Shown here one piece after another: positions 39,411-46,962 of a stretch of DNA of 53,452 nucleotides. The stretch's first letter is position 1, and each line of letters opens with the position of its first letter. Both the position numbers and the translations under genes were made by a program. Below the pieces are notes generated by a model. It was not told the origin of the DNA. It saw nothing but the letters and a program-made list of their open reading frames with translations, and made no database searches. The stretch is from a virus: the IMG/VR virus record IMGVR_UViG_3300018933_000007, positions 1 through 53,452 of that record; one strand, written 5' to 3'.

Positions 39411-39899
39411 CTAGTCCTCGGACGGAGAGTCGTCCGGCTTCACGAACTCGTTCAGGAGCTCTCGGCGCTTCTCCCGGCTGTCCCCGATGCTGTGCCCGCC
39501 GTACGGGAACTTCTGCGTCCGCCCGCTGAACAGGCCGAGCTGGCAGATACGGGAGGCCCCCCACGACGGCAGCGGATTCTCCGCCCGCTCCTGCGCCGTC
39601 TTGAGCGTCACCCAGCCGGAGATGATGTTGGCCTCGATCGAAGACTCCTCGTACAGACAGAGGCGCAGCCCGTCCAACACCACCTGGTGGTCGATCAGAA
39701 ACCCCTTCCCGGTGGGGTCGGTGAACGTCACGCACCACTGCGCGCCATCACTCAGCTGCTCAGGACTGGTGTAGACGGGCCACTTGCGGTCCCCGAAGTG
39801 ATGCCCCCAGCGGGCCTCCAGGGACGGATGCTCGGCCAGGAACCCCTTCGCGAGACGCTGGGTCTCCTCTTCAGTGACCGCGTACGCGGACTCAGACAT
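39411..39899 (-). CDS. protein of unknown function
   Basis: A 162-residue acidic soluble protein (QRLAKGFLAEHPSLEARWG; GFLIDHQVVLDGLRLCLYEE). It overlaps its upstream neighbour by eight bases. No family is recognised. Confidence 0.6.
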   Translation of the reverse strand: MSESAYAVTEEETQRLAKGFLAEHPSLEARWGHHFGDRKWPVYTSPEQLSDGAQWCVTFTDPTGKGFLIDHQVVLDGLRLCLYEESSIEANIISGWVTLKTAQERAENPLPSWGASRICQLGLFSGRTQKFPYGGHSIGDSREKRRELLNEFVKPDDSPSED

Positions 39900-40218
39900 G
39901 CGCTTCCCCTCCCACGTCCCGCACCGGCCTGCCCGGTGCGGTCATCTTCAGCAGCTCCTGCGCGTTCGGCAGCGGCGATCCCACGCCGACGTGGGCCTCC
40001 AGCAGCGCGCGGGCGCCGAGCCGGGCGTTCGGCTGATCCAGAGTCGGCAGCACGTCGCCGACGAAGATCAGTTCATCCCCTTCCAGGACACGCCAGCCGT
40101 GCCTTCCGATGGAGCCGGAAAGCCCGTCCCGATCGTAGATGCACCCCAGGAACTCCTCGCCGCGCCACAGCGTGCCTCCGGCTTTGTCGCGCTCCCAGCG
40201 CAACCCCGGCGTGGTCAT
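39892..40218 (-). CDS. protein of unknown function
   Basis: A 108-residue protein, ATG 40218 (ATG 40224 also possible) behind GAAGAAGG. It is a compact beta-rich chain (GEEFLGCIYDRDGLSGSIG, WRVLEGDELIFVGDVL). Function unknown. Confidence 0.6.
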   Translation of the reverse strand: MTTPGLRWERDKAGGTLWRGEEFLGCIYDRDGLSGSIGRHGWRVLEGDELIFVGDVLPTLDQPNARLGARALLEAHVGVGSPLPNAQELLKMTAPGRPVRDVGGEAHV

Positions 40219-40260
40219 GGCCATCGGCCTTCTTCTCAGTCGTGTCAACAGCATGGTGGT

Positions 40261-40743
40261 TCAGGCCGCCTGGGCCATGTCGTCAGCCGTCAGGGGCTTG
40301 AACTGGTCGACGATCCTGCCCCGCAGCAGATGCGCGACCTCACCGGCTCGGGTCATGCAGAAGACGCCGGGTGCGCGCCGCACCAGCACGCTCAGGCCCT
40401 TGCCGCTCATGGGCTGCGTCTGCGGGATCGGCTTGCCTCCCGTAGGAGCGGCCCAGTGCCGGTACGACTCGGCGAGGTTGCGCATGTCCTGATTGTCGGC
40501 GAGCGGCACGTACTGGGTGACGACCGGCTCTTCGATCTCGGAGCCCTCGAAGTCCCCGGGCTGTTCGATGGTGATGAAGCCCCCTCCGGCCTGCTGCTGG
40601 ACAGCGTCATCCTCGAAGACCTCGGTGAGGATGAAGTCGACCTGAGAGCCGTGGACGATCTCGGCGTGGCGGGTGATCGGGTTCAGGCGCAGGTAGGCGC
40701 TGGCGGTCGCGAGGGCGCGCCGCTCGGTCATGATGGCGGTCAT
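40261..40743 (-). CDS. protein of unknown function
   Basis: A 160-residue protein, ATG 40743 behind AAGGA, in an SD hairpin of the right-arm type (40747-40771). Its middle is acidic (FILTEVFEDDAVQQQ) and its end helical. No motif is recognised. Confidence 0.6.
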   Translation of the reverse strand: MTAIMTERRALATASAYLRLNPITRHAEIVHGSQVDFILTEVFEDDAVQQQAGGGFITIEQPGDFEGSEIEEPVVTQYVPLADNQDMRNLAESYRHWAAPTGGKPIPQTQPMSGKGLSVLVRRAPGVFCMTRAGEVAHLLRGRIVDQFKPLTADDMAQAA

Positions 40744-40746
40744 GAT

Positions 40747-40771
40747 GTTCCTTCGTGGCGGGTCGAGGAAC
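40747..40771 (-). promoter_or_regulatory. right-arm SD hairpin (ACCCGCCA loop), copy 2
   Basis: The minus strand reads GTTCCTCG, ACCCGCCA, CGAAGGAAC: eight base pairs with one bulged A. The Shine-Dalgarno AAGGA is in the 3' arm. Confidence 0.78.
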
Positions 40772-40791
40772 TGCTGATGAGTTGTACGGGT

Positions 40792-40831
40792 GACTGGGGG
40801 CGGACAGCTGGCGGGCTGTCCGGCCCCAGTC
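40792..40831 (-). terminator. terminator after the 45-residue protein gene
   Basis: A long stem (GACTGGGG-CGGACAGC and complement, with one mismatch) and a 6-base loop, five bases past the stop codon at 40836. It closes the unit that runs from 42830. Confidence 0.78.
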
Positions 40832-40835
40832 AAGC

Positions 40836-40973
40836 TCACTCGTCGGCGAGCTGGTCCAGGAGTTCAGCTTCGGCAGAGTGGCACTGCCTGCACATCCTGT
40901 GCGGGACGTCCTCGTGAAGGCCCTGCTTGTGCTCCGAGGCGAGCATCACGGCGTACATCGACGGATCCGGCAT
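40836..40973 (-). CDS. 45-residue CxxC protein
   Basis: A short gene: MPDPSMYAVMLASEHKQ at the start, MCRQCHSAEAELL near the end. ATG 40973 is one base past the stop of the previous gene (TGACATG, the same junction as at 44077 and 44501). The codon bias is normal, GGTGGGG precedes the start and a terminator follows. RMCRQCHS may bind metal. Function unknown. Confidence 0.65.
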   Translation of the reverse strand: MPDPSMYAVMLASEHKQGLHEDVPHRMCRQCHSAEAELLDQLADE

Positions 40974-40974
40974 G

Positions 40975-41382
40975 TCAGGTCCCCACCGGCTCGTAGCGGA
41001 CGGCCTGGCGGCGGCCGTCGATGAGGACCATGGCGCCGCTGGCCAGGTAGCACAGCCGGGCGAAGCCCCTGTTGACCTGCCGGGCGCACCGGCGGACAGC
41101 CTGGCTGGAGGGCACTATCCCGAGGCTGTCCCACGTCAGGCCGTCTTCGGAGACCAGCTCGCGGAAGCTGCGCACCTCCGGCGGCTCGACGGTGACGGGC
41201 TCGTACCGGCGGGTGCGGCCGTCCTCGGTGGACGTCAGCTCGAACGCGCCGCCGTCGAGGTCGCGGCGGGTGGCGAACCCCCGCGAAACACTGAACGAGG
41301 TCTGCTCCTCGACGTCCTCGCCAGCCTGGACGACCGTGTGCCCGTTGGCGTAGGTGATCAGGTAGGCGACGGGGGGTCTCAC
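40975..41382 (-). CDS. protein of unknown function
   Basis: A 135-residue protein from GTG 41382, overlapping the upstream stop. It is beta-rich in the first half (YLITYANGHTVVQAGEDVEE) and basic at the end. The open frame that continues upstream is a shadow of the next gene. Confidence 0.6.
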   Translation of the reverse strand: MRPPVAYLITYANGHTVVQAGEDVEEQTSFSVSRGFATRRDLDGGAFELTSTEDGRTRRYEPVTVEPPEVRSFRELVSEDGLTWDSLGIVPSSQAVRRCARQVNRGFARLCYLASGAMVLIDGRRQAVRYEPVGT

Positions 41383-42209
41383 ATCTGCCACAGTCGCTCG
41401 CCCGCCTTCCACGCGTCGAGGTCGCCCCCCTTGGCCTCCTGCAGCGCCTTGTCGGCCCCGCAGGTCGAGCAGAGGGTGTAGACCGTGGTGAGGTCGGTGG
41501 GCGGCTGCGGACCGTCCGCGTAGTAGCCCCGGACGAGCTTGTCCCACACGGTGCTCAGGGGGAGTGCCGGGACGGTGGCGATCTTCGCTCCCGCACCCCT
41601 GCAGGGGATCTTGTGGACCGTCGCCCTGCGCAGCGGCCTGTTGCCCTTGCGGGCGAGCTGGGCGACCGCCCACTCCAGAGGCTCATCGTTGGCCGGAGGC
41701 TCCTCGTCGCCCGTCCACGGAGGCCCGACCGGCATGGCCTCGTCGACAGCCAGGGCCTCTCTGGCGCTCGTGGTCTTCTCGTCGGCGATGGCCATGGCGA
41801 TCCGCTCGACCTGGTCGCGGTCGACCTTGTAGCCGAGCGCGGCGATGCGGCGCATCAGCTCGGCGCGGTCCTCCTCGGTCGGGGTGTACGGCTCGTCCCA
41901 CTCCTCGGAGTCGCGGAAGCCGTAGGCCCAGATGTCCTCGGGGTAGACCCAGTCCCGCGCCAGCGTGATGCCCGCGAGCATGGTGGAGCCGGAGCCCTTG
42001 AGCCTGGCGTTGGCGTAGAACTCCTGGGCCTGCTCTTCGAGCTGGCGGAAGAGGATCTCGCGGACCCGGGTGCCGACGTCGCTCTTCAGCAGCTCCTCGT
42101 CGGTGAGGTCGTCGTAGCTGCTGGCGGGGCGGGGCTCATCGGTCTCGGAGCCGAGGAGCAGGTCGAGGAGTTCGTGCGCCCTGGCGCGGCGCTTGTCGGG
42201 GTCGAGCAT
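41379..42209 (-). CDS. protein of unknown function with CxxC knuckle
   Basis: A 276-residue acidic, helical protein (DEELLKSDVGTRVREILFRQ). Near its end TVYTLCSTCGADKALQEAKG has a single CSTC. ATG 42209 follows AAGGAG in an SD hairpin. Confidence 0.6.
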   Translation of the reverse strand: MLDPDKRRARAHELLDLLLGSETDEPRPASSYDDLTDEELLKSDVGTRVREILFRQLEEQAQEFYANARLKGSGSTMLAGITLARDWVYPEDIWAYGFRDSEEWDEPYTPTEEDRAELMRRIAALGYKVDRDQVERIAMAIADEKTTSAREALAVDEAMPVGPPWTGDEEPPANDEPLEWAVAQLARKGNRPLRRATVHKIPCRGAGAKIATVPALPLSTVWDKLVRGYYADGPQPPTDLTTVYTLCSTCGADKALQEAKGGDLDAWKAGERLWQM

Positions 42210-42218
42210 GAGGTTCTC

Positions 42219-42235
42219 CTTCGGTGGCGGCCGAG
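42219..42235 (-). promoter_or_regulatory. right-arm SD hairpin (CCGCCA loop), copy 3
   Basis: The minus strand reads CTCGG, CCGCCA, CCGAAG: five pairs with one bulged A, directly followed by GAG of the AAGGAG Shine-Dalgarno. The loop lacks the first A. Confidence 0.65.
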
Positions 42236-42242
42236 TTGGTGG

Positions 42243-42830
42243 TCAGCTGGCGGTGGTGATGAGGCGCTCGATGCGCTGCTCGTGGGGGACGAAGTCTCCG
42301 ATGGCGGTGCAGGACCCGCCCTGGGGCGTCTCGTGGCTGCGGACGCGGTCGGCGGCGTCGAGGACGACAGGGGCCTCGCAGCCGGGGCACCGGTACTGCT
42401 TCTCGGGCTCCCAGGTGCGCACGATGGACAACGGGTTGACCACGTTCATCATGAGCTGCTCGGGCAGCGCTGGGACGACGGCGGCGATGGTCTGCTGTAG
42501 GGCGTCAGGCCGCCGCAGCCCGGACAGCTTCCTGACGTCGCGCTTCTTGGCCAGGGTGCCCATCCGGGCGACCACCGCGTCGGCCTTGAAGCTGGCCGCG
42601 TACGCGACGGCCGGGGTGACCTGGATGACGAGCACGCCCCGGCGGGCGCCGGTGCTGGAGTTGAGCTTGCCTCCCCAGACCGCGTCCTCGGGCGCGAGGG
42701 TGAAGGCGGGGCCGTCGGCGGTGGGGGTCAGGTCCCACAGGCGGTCGTCCACCAGCAGCGCCGGGGTGGCGGCCCGGTGGGCGGTCTTGACGGCGTACAC
42801 GCCTAGTGGCTGGAGCGCGGTCCTGCGCAT
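42243..42830 (-). CDS. zinc-knuckle protein of unknown function
   Basis: A 195-residue protein. YRCPGCEAPVVLD and SHETPQGGSCTAIGDF suggest a zinc site (CxxC with a distal His/Cys). The first half has LLVDDRLWDLTPTADGPAFT. It opens the unit behind the nested palindrome at 42855-42902. ATG follows AGGAGGGCC. Confidence 0.6.
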   Translation of the reverse strand: MRRTALQPLGVYAVKTAHRAATPALLVDDRLWDLTPTADGPAFTLAPEDAVWGGKLNSSTGARRGVLVIQVTPAVAYAASFKADAVVARMGTLAKKRDVRKLSGLRRPDALQQTIAAVVPALPEQLMMNVVNPLSIVRTWEPEKQYRCPGCEAPVVLDAADRVRSHETPQGGSCTAIGDFVPHEQRIERLITTAS

Positions 42831-42854
42831 GAGGCCCTCCTGTCGTAACTAGCA

Positions 42855-42902
42855 AGCACCCCCACCCTAGCGCATCTCAAGATGCTTTGGGGTGGGGGTG
42901 CT
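42855..42902. promoter_or_regulatory. nested palindrome, copy 1 (operator/terminator candidate)
   Basis: An outer perfect 13-bp inverted repeat (AGCACCCCCACCC and complement) encloses GCATCTCAAGATGC (42872-42885) and a minus-strand TAGGGT box (plus 42864-42869). It could be a terminator for the gene on the right, an operator-promoter for the gene on the left, or both. Confidence 0.7.
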
Positions 42903-42911
42903 GCAAGTTTT

Positions 42912-43280
42912 TCAGGAGCCGGGGAGCACCTTGCGGAACACGAGCGCGGCCCGTACCCCGTCGCCGGTCACGCGGGTCCGCTGCGAGATCTCGTCGATCT
43001 CCAGCCCTCTGAGCAGGTACAGGTCCGTGATCTCGACGATCTTCGCCCAGGGCACGCCCTCGACGTGGAATTCCTTGTGTTCCTCCAGCAGCCGCGCGCG
43101 GGCCCTCTGGCCGTAGCCGGTCAGGAACAGCTGCCTGTTCGCAGTCTCGGCGAGGCGCTTGCGCCGGAGCTCCTCGCGGAGCCGGTGACCGGAGGCGGTG
43201 ATCCGCCCCGTGGCGGGGTCGGCGTGGATCAGGGCCTGGCGTTCGGACGCGGTCAGCTTGCTCGTCTTGATGGCAGCCAT
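42912..43280 (-). CDS. helical, possibly DNA-binding protein
   Basis: A 122-residue basic protein. WAKIVEITDLYLLRGLEIDE then ISQRTRVTGDGVRAAL reads like a C-terminal helix-turn-helix; the N-terminal half has KTSKLTASERQALIHADPAT. A regulatory role is only a guess. Its gene is followed by the nested palindrome and preceded by an SD hairpin. Confidence 0.6.
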   Translation of the reverse strand: MAAIKTSKLTASERQALIHADPATGRITASGHRLREELRRKRLAETANRQLFLTGYGQRARARLLEEHKEFHVEGVPWAKIVEITDLYLLRGLEIDEISQRTRVTGDGVRAALVFRKVLPGS

Positions 43281-43283
43281 GAG

Positions 43284-43301
43284 GACTCCTGGCGGTGAGT
43301 C
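43284..43301 (-). promoter_or_regulatory. right-arm SD hairpin (ACCGCCAG loop), copy 4
   Basis: The minus strand reads GACTC, ACCGCCAG, GAGTC: a perfect 5-bp stem with the Shine-Dalgarno GGAG spanning loop and 3' arm, just before ATG 43280. Confidence 0.7.
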
Positions 43302-43330
43302 GATGTGAAGCTCTGGCGGGTGTTTTGAGG

Positions 43331-43609
43331 CTAACGTGCAGAGGCCTCGGAGAGGCCCTCTTCGGCGATCCGGATTGCGTCACGGACCTCGGCGGCCATC
43401 TGCGGCTCGTCGCCGCTGAGCGGCCAGGACTGGGCCGAGGCGGAGACGAGCTGTCCGTCTTCGCTGGTCACAGCGCGTAGGACCTGGCCTCGCGTGCGGC
43501 CCTGGGTCAGGCTCAGCTCGACCGTGCAGCCGTCGCTGCGCCTGGCCTTCAGGCGGATCGTGCCGCCGAGGCGGACGATCGGCTCGACGGCAGCGGTCAT
43601 CTGCGGCAT
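43331..43609 (-). CDS. small protein of unknown function
   Basis: A 92-residue protein from ATG 43609 behind CAGGAGGG, with beta-strand pattern in VRLGGTIRLKARRSDGCTVE and a C-terminal helix. Function unknown. Confidence 0.6.
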   Translation of the reverse strand: MPQMTAAVEPIVRLGGTIRLKARRSDGCTVELSLTQGRTRGQVLRAVTSEDGQLVSASAQSWPLSGDEPQMAAEVRDAIRIAEEGLSEASAR

Positions 43610-43614
43610 GGGGC

Positions 43615-43636
43615 CCTCCTGTGGCGGGTCAAGAGG
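43615..43636 (-). promoter_or_regulatory. right-arm SD hairpin (ACCCGCCA loop), copy 5
   Basis: The minus strand reads CCTCTTG, ACCCGCCA, CAGGAGG: seven pairs (one G-U). The whole Shine-Dalgarno AGGAGG is in the 3' arm. Confidence 0.8.
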
Positions 43637-43643
43637 TAAACGA

Positions 43644-43683
43644 AGGACGGCCACTCCTGATGGCGGTCAGGTGGGGCCGTCCT
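43644..43683 (-). terminator. hairpin after the 43730-44077 gene
   Basis: A 9-bp stem AGGACGGCC and complement, with an inner CCTGA/TCAGG stem in the loop. Confidence 0.6.
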
Positions 43684-43710
43684 CGATCGTGCCAAATCCG
43701 CGTCAACGGA

Positions 43711-43729
43711 TCAACGGTTACACGGTTTT
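43711..43729. repeat. 19-bp repeat, copy B (TCAACGGTTNCACGGTTTT)
   Basis: It matches 19009-19027 in 18 of 19 bases, again next to the 3' end of a minus-strand gene and after another TCAACGGA (43703-43710). Confidence 0.65.
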
Positions 43730-44077
43730 TTACTCTCCCGTTACTTCGTCGGGGGTCCGATCGACGATGTCCTGCGGCACCGACCGGTCCCTCACCAGCA
43801 ACGCCCGGCTCAGCAGCTCGTCGATCGACGGCCGCACGTACGCAGGCGCGGTGTTGTAGGACTGCCACTGCATCCGATGATCCATCGGGTTGTCCGGGCC
43901 CGGCCGCCGAGAAAACTCCCGGCAGCCGTCCACCACGTACTCGTAGTCCCCCCGATGGTCTGGGCCGATCACCTCCCGGATGACGGCCGTGCCGCCGGGC
44001 AGGCTGCACGCCCACCGCTGACCGCGCGAGTTGTACACCCTCGCTCCCACCGGCAGCGGGTGAATCGACTCGGCCAT
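43730..44077 (-). CDS. protein of unknown function
   Basis: A 115-residue protein. PVGARVYNSRGQRWACSLPG and REVIGPDHRGDYEYVV suggest a small SH3/tudor-like beta barrel at the N-terminus. TGACATG coupling to the upstream gene. Function unknown. Confidence 0.6.
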   Translation of the reverse strand: MAESIHPLPVGARVYNSRGQRWACSLPGGTAVIREVIGPDHRGDYEYVVDGCREFSRRPGPDNPMDHRMQWQSYNTAPAYVRPSIDELLSRALLVRDRSVPQDIVDRTPDEVTGE

Positions 44078-44078
44078 G

Positions 44079-44501
44079 TCAGCGGATCTCCCCGTTGTCC
44101 ACCGAGCGCTCTCCGTACAGGATGTCGTCCGCCCGGCGCCGCAGCTCCTGCGGGTCGCCCTGCATGACGGCCAGCAGCGCCCGGAGCTGGCTGGTCGTCA
44201 CCTTGCTCCGCTTGGCGAACGAGACCTCGATCCCCGCGTCACGCAGGCCATCCAGGAGGGCACGACGCTCCCGGAGCTCCTCGTGCTCCTCCAGGGTGTG
44301 CAGCTGCCGCGTGTAGCCGACGCTCCGCTCCTCCATGCCGCTGTCGCGGGAGAACCGCTCGTTCAGCTCGTAGCCGTTCCTGGAGACGTACACCCACCTC
44401 GGGCCGACGCGGGAGACGACAACCTGCTCGGCGCTCTCGTCAGCGTCGTACGTCACCAGGGCAAGCAGGTCGCCCTTCTTCAACTCTGCAGGCAGTGCCA
44501 T
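44079..44501 (-). CDS. protein of unknown function, beta barrel plus helices
   Basis: A 140-residue protein. LKKGDLLALVTYDADESAEQ and VVVSRVGPRWVYVSRNG look like a small beta barrel, followed by a long helical part (LHTLEEHEELRERRALLDGL). TGACATG coupling on both sides. Confidence 0.6.
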   Translation of the reverse strand: MALPAELKKGDLLALVTYDADESAEQVVVSRVGPRWVYVSRNGYELNERFSRDSGMEERSVGYTRQLHTLEEHEELRERRALLDGLRDAGIEVSFAKRSKVTTSQLRALLAVMQGDPQELRRRADDILYGERSVDNGEIR

Positions 44502-44502
44502 G

Positions 44503-45153
44503 TCAGCTCCCCACCGGCTTGACGACCTCGCCGGAGACGACGGTCGGCAGGGGAAGGGTGGTCGGCTCGAAGTTGGACCAGGTGGCGCCGTCCTTGGCCT
44601 TGTGGGCGCGCAGCTCGTTGGCGACGGCGCGGCCCTTCTCGGTGAGCTGGAAGCGGGCCCAGGGCATCAGCTGCCACTCGGTGAGGCCGGTCATCAAGCC
44701 CGGCCGGGGGTCGTCCTCGCCGTCGAGCGGGCGGCCGTTCGGCTTCAGGAAGTGCTCGCCGTCCTCGCTGACGCCCGGCATCGTGATGGTGACGAGTCCG
44801 GCGTCGACCATGTCCATCAGGGCGTCGGCCTCGCAGTGGCCGTACAGGGTGACCGGCTCGCCGTTGACGCGCTTGAGGCGCAGTCCGTACTGGTCGGCAG
44901 CGTCCTGACCGCCAAGGGAGCGGCTGTAGGGGCTACGGGCCGCGTACAGCATGGGCCAGTTGCGCTCGGAGAGGGTAAGCCGGTTCCAGTCGATGCGGCC
45001 CTTGTACTCGACCTCCACGGACTCGACGTAGCTGAGGAGGCTCCAGTGGTCCTTGCCCCAGAGGTCGGGGGTGATCTGCTCGCGGCCCTCGCGGGCCCGC
45101 CACTCCGGCGCGGCGTTGATCAGCTCGGCGAGGTGGGTCATGTCGATGCTCAT
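44503..45153 (-). CDS. protein of unknown function
   Basis: A 216-residue soluble protein (YVESVEVEYKGRIDWNRLTL; WARFQLTEKGRAVANELRAH). The last segment resembles the tail of a winged-helix domain, but no full HTH is evident. ATG 45153 follows AAGGAG. Confidence 0.6.
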   Translation of the reverse strand: MSIDMTHLAELINAAPEWRAREGREQITPDLWGKDHWSLLSYVESVEVEYKGRIDWNRLTLSERNWPMLYAARSPYSRSLGGQDAADQYGLRLKRVNGEPVTLYGHCEADALMDMVDAGLVTITMPGVSEDGEHFLKPNGRPLDGEDDPRPGLMTGLTEWQLMPWARFQLTEKGRAVANELRAHKAKDGATWSNFEPTTLPLPTVVSGEVVKPVGS

Positions 45154-45183
45154 GATGTGCTCCTTGAGTTCCTAGGCGGGATG

Positions 45184-45223
45184 GGCGGCCGCGCCCAGGG
45201 GGGTGGGCTGGGCGCGGGCCGCC
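45184..45223 (-). terminator. terminator after the PASTA protein gene
   Basis: A stem of about 15 bp (GGCGGCCGCGCCCAG and complement with one extra base) and a 9-base loop, 14 bases past the stop codon at 45237. Confidence 0.78.
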
Positions 45224-45236
45224 GGTCAGGGGAGGG

Positions 45237-45737
45237 TCAGCAGGACTCGTCGAGCTTCACGGAGTTGATCGTGACGCGCCAGGCGCCGGTCGCTCCGGGC
45301 GCCGGGCTCTGACTGCACACCTTCCAGTTGCTGTTCAGCATGATGAAGGTGTTGCCAGGGCTGATCGAGTTCTCATCGACCATGAACCCGGCGGTGTGCA
45401 GGATGGTCATGGCGTCGGCGTGGTTCATCCCGACGACATTGGGCACCGGCTCCGGCGTCTTGGTCTCCGCCGTCCTGGAAGGCGCCGCCGTCTTGGGCTT
45501 CGGGTCGTCGGAGACCTTCGGGGCCGCCGAGGCGGTCTTCGACGGCGTCAGCGTGGCGGTGACGGTCTTCGTCGCGGCCGGAGCGGCGGCCTCGCGGGTG
45601 CCGGAGCCGCTCTCCCCGCCTCCCGCGATGCTGCCCAGGACGGCCAGGACGACGACGCCACCCGGGATCAGGACGCGCTTCTTCTTGTACCACGGTCGCT
45701 TCGGCATCTGGCCCGGCTGGCTGTACGGATTGCTCAT
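45237..45737 (-). CDS. membrane-anchored PASTA-domain protein
   Basis: A 166-residue protein from ATG 45737. A Pro/Lys-rich cytoplasmic end, one transmembrane segment (VLIPGGVVVLAVLGSIAGGG, about 22-41), a Thr/Ala/Pro linker, then a PASTA-like domain (PVPNVVGMNHADAMTILHTA…SQSPAPGA). PASTA domains bind peptidoglycan fragments outside the membrane in Stk/PknB kinases and PBPs. In a phage genome it may act at the host surface, for instance in superinfection exclusion or cell-wall sensing (inferred). Confidence 0.82.
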   Translation of the reverse strand: MSNPYSQPGQMPKRPWYKKKRVLIPGGVVVLAVLGSIAGGGESGSGTREAAAPAATKTVTATLTPSKTASAAPKVSDDPKPKTAAPSRTAETKTPEPVPNVVGMNHADAMTILHTAGFMVDENSISPGNTFIMLNSNWKVCSQSPAPGATGAWRVTINSVKLDESC

Positions 45738-45778
45738 GAGCTGTGATTCCTTCTCGGGATGTGGTGGACGGCCGACGG

Positions 45779-46144
45779 TCAGTTGTGCGTCAGGAACTTC
45801 AGCTCGCCGAGCTTCCAGGTGTCGTTGTCCTTCGTCGACACCGTGCACACGTACCGGTTGCGCTTGTAGGCCCCGAAGTCGTTCTGGCTGTCGATCCAGC
45901 CCCTGACCTCGTACTTCCACGGCTTCTTGCTGCTCAGCGTCTTGATCTTCGTCTCGGAGACGCCGGAGAACTTCAGCGAGCCGGGCGACTTGATCCGCTT
46001 GTCCTCCTTGATGAACTCCTCACACATCACGGCCGCGCCCTGCGGCGACGGCTCGTCGGTGCCCCCCTCGCAGCCGGTGAGCGCCACGGTGGTCGCCAGC
46101 GCGGCGGCCAGGAGCAGCATGCGGTTGAGCTTGGTGACCTTCAC
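45779..46144 (-). CDS. secreted lipoprotein of unknown function
   Basis: A 121-residue protein from GTG 46144 behind GGGGGG. The signal peptide has a basic start (VKVTKLNR), a hydrophobic core (MLLLAAALATTVA) and the lipobox LTGC, so it should be lipid-anchored outside the membrane. The mature part has two further Cys and a beta-rich pattern (WKYEVRGWID). It neighbours the PASTA protein gene, so the two may work together at the surface. Confidence 0.85.
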   Translation of the reverse strand: MKVTKLNRMLLLAAALATTVALTGCEGGTDEPSPQGAAVMCEEFIKEDKRIKSPGSLKFSGVSETKIKTLSSKKPWKYEVRGWIDSQNDFGAYKRNRYVCTVSTKDNDTWKLGELKFLTHN

Positions 46145-46179
46145 GGTCGAATCCCCCCTGGGATGAGAGTGGTGGCTGC

Positions 46180-46202
46180 TGCGCACCGTAGCGAGGTGCG
46201 CA
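46180..46202. terminator. short hairpin upstream of the lipoprotein gene
   Basis: TGCGCACC and GGTGCGCA form an 8-bp stem around a 7-base loop. It may end the unit on the right or shape the lipoprotein leader. Confidence 0.55.
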
Positions 46203-46262
46203 TGGTGCCCGCCCTCGGTTTGACCCCGAAGGCCCCGTAACGGGCAAGGACGGGCTGGACGG

Positions 46263-46421
46263 TCAGTCCTTGTTCTCGAACCACTCGGGGTGCTCGGCGC
46301 GCACGGCCTGGTGCGCGCTGGCGTCGAGCGGGTACGTCTCCGGCTCGGGGAAGAGCTCCTGGAGCTTCTCGGCGGAGTCGACGGCGAGCCTGGCGGAGAT
46401 GCTGTCGTTGTTGTTGCTCAC
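46263..46421 (-). CDS. 52-residue protein of unknown function
   Basis: A small acidic protein from GTG 46421 behind GGAAAG. AVDSAEKLQELFPEPETYPL and HQAVRAEHPEWFENKD suggest short helices. Function unknown. Confidence 0.6.
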   Translation of the reverse strand: MSNNNDSISARLAVDSAEKLQELFPEPETYPLDASAHQAVRAEHPEWFENKD

Positions 46422-46449
46422 GTGCGGGTCTTTCCGGGATGCGAGGTGG

Positions 46450-46962
46450 TCAGGGGCGAGAGGCGATGCGCGCGATGTTGTCCAGCGCGGCCCGGATGTC
46501 GTCGAGGGTGGCCACAATGAGATCAGCGGCGGACAGCGGCTCGGGGGCGCGGGGCTTGGGCTTCGGCCCCTGGCGTCGGGTGTTGACGATGAGGCGGCGG
46601 GCCTCGGCGGCATCGACATTGCGGAGCATGTGGCCCGTCTCGCCCAGCCCGTGAGCAGAGTCGTAGCCCGGCTGAACCGTGGCGAGGAGCGTGACGCTCT
46701 CGCACTCCTCGTCGTAGGAGGCGTACACGCCGTAGAACTTCTGCTTCGGGTCGGGGTCGGTCAGCTGCGCCGGGATCAGCTTGCCCCGGCCGTCAGTGCA
46801 GGCCTTGGTGAGCGGGGTGATCCCCAGCTCCTCCAGCCGGACGTTGATGTCCTTGGCGATGCCGGAAGCCCACACGTCGTTGTCGGCCCAGCGGCGCGCC
46901 TCGGCCTCGGCGTGCTCCTGCTCGGCCAGCTCAAGCCAGCTCTGGGTGGTATTGGTGCTCAT
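46450..46962 (-). CDS. protein of unknown function
   Basis: A 170-residue protein with charged helical ends (LELAEQEHAEAEARRWADND; AADLIVATLDDIRAALDNIA) around a beta-rich middle (KFYGVYASYDEECESVTLLA). ATG 46962 follows GGAAGGA. It overlaps its neighbour by four bases. Confidence 0.6.
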   Translation of the reverse strand: MSTNTTQSWLELAEQEHAEAEARRWADNDVWASGIAKDINVRLEELGITPLTKACTDGRGKLIPAQLTDPDPKQKFYGVYASYDEECESVTLLATVQPGYDSAHGLGETGHMLRNVDAAEARRLIVNTRRQGPKPKPRAPEPLSAADLIVATLDDIRAALDNIARIASRP

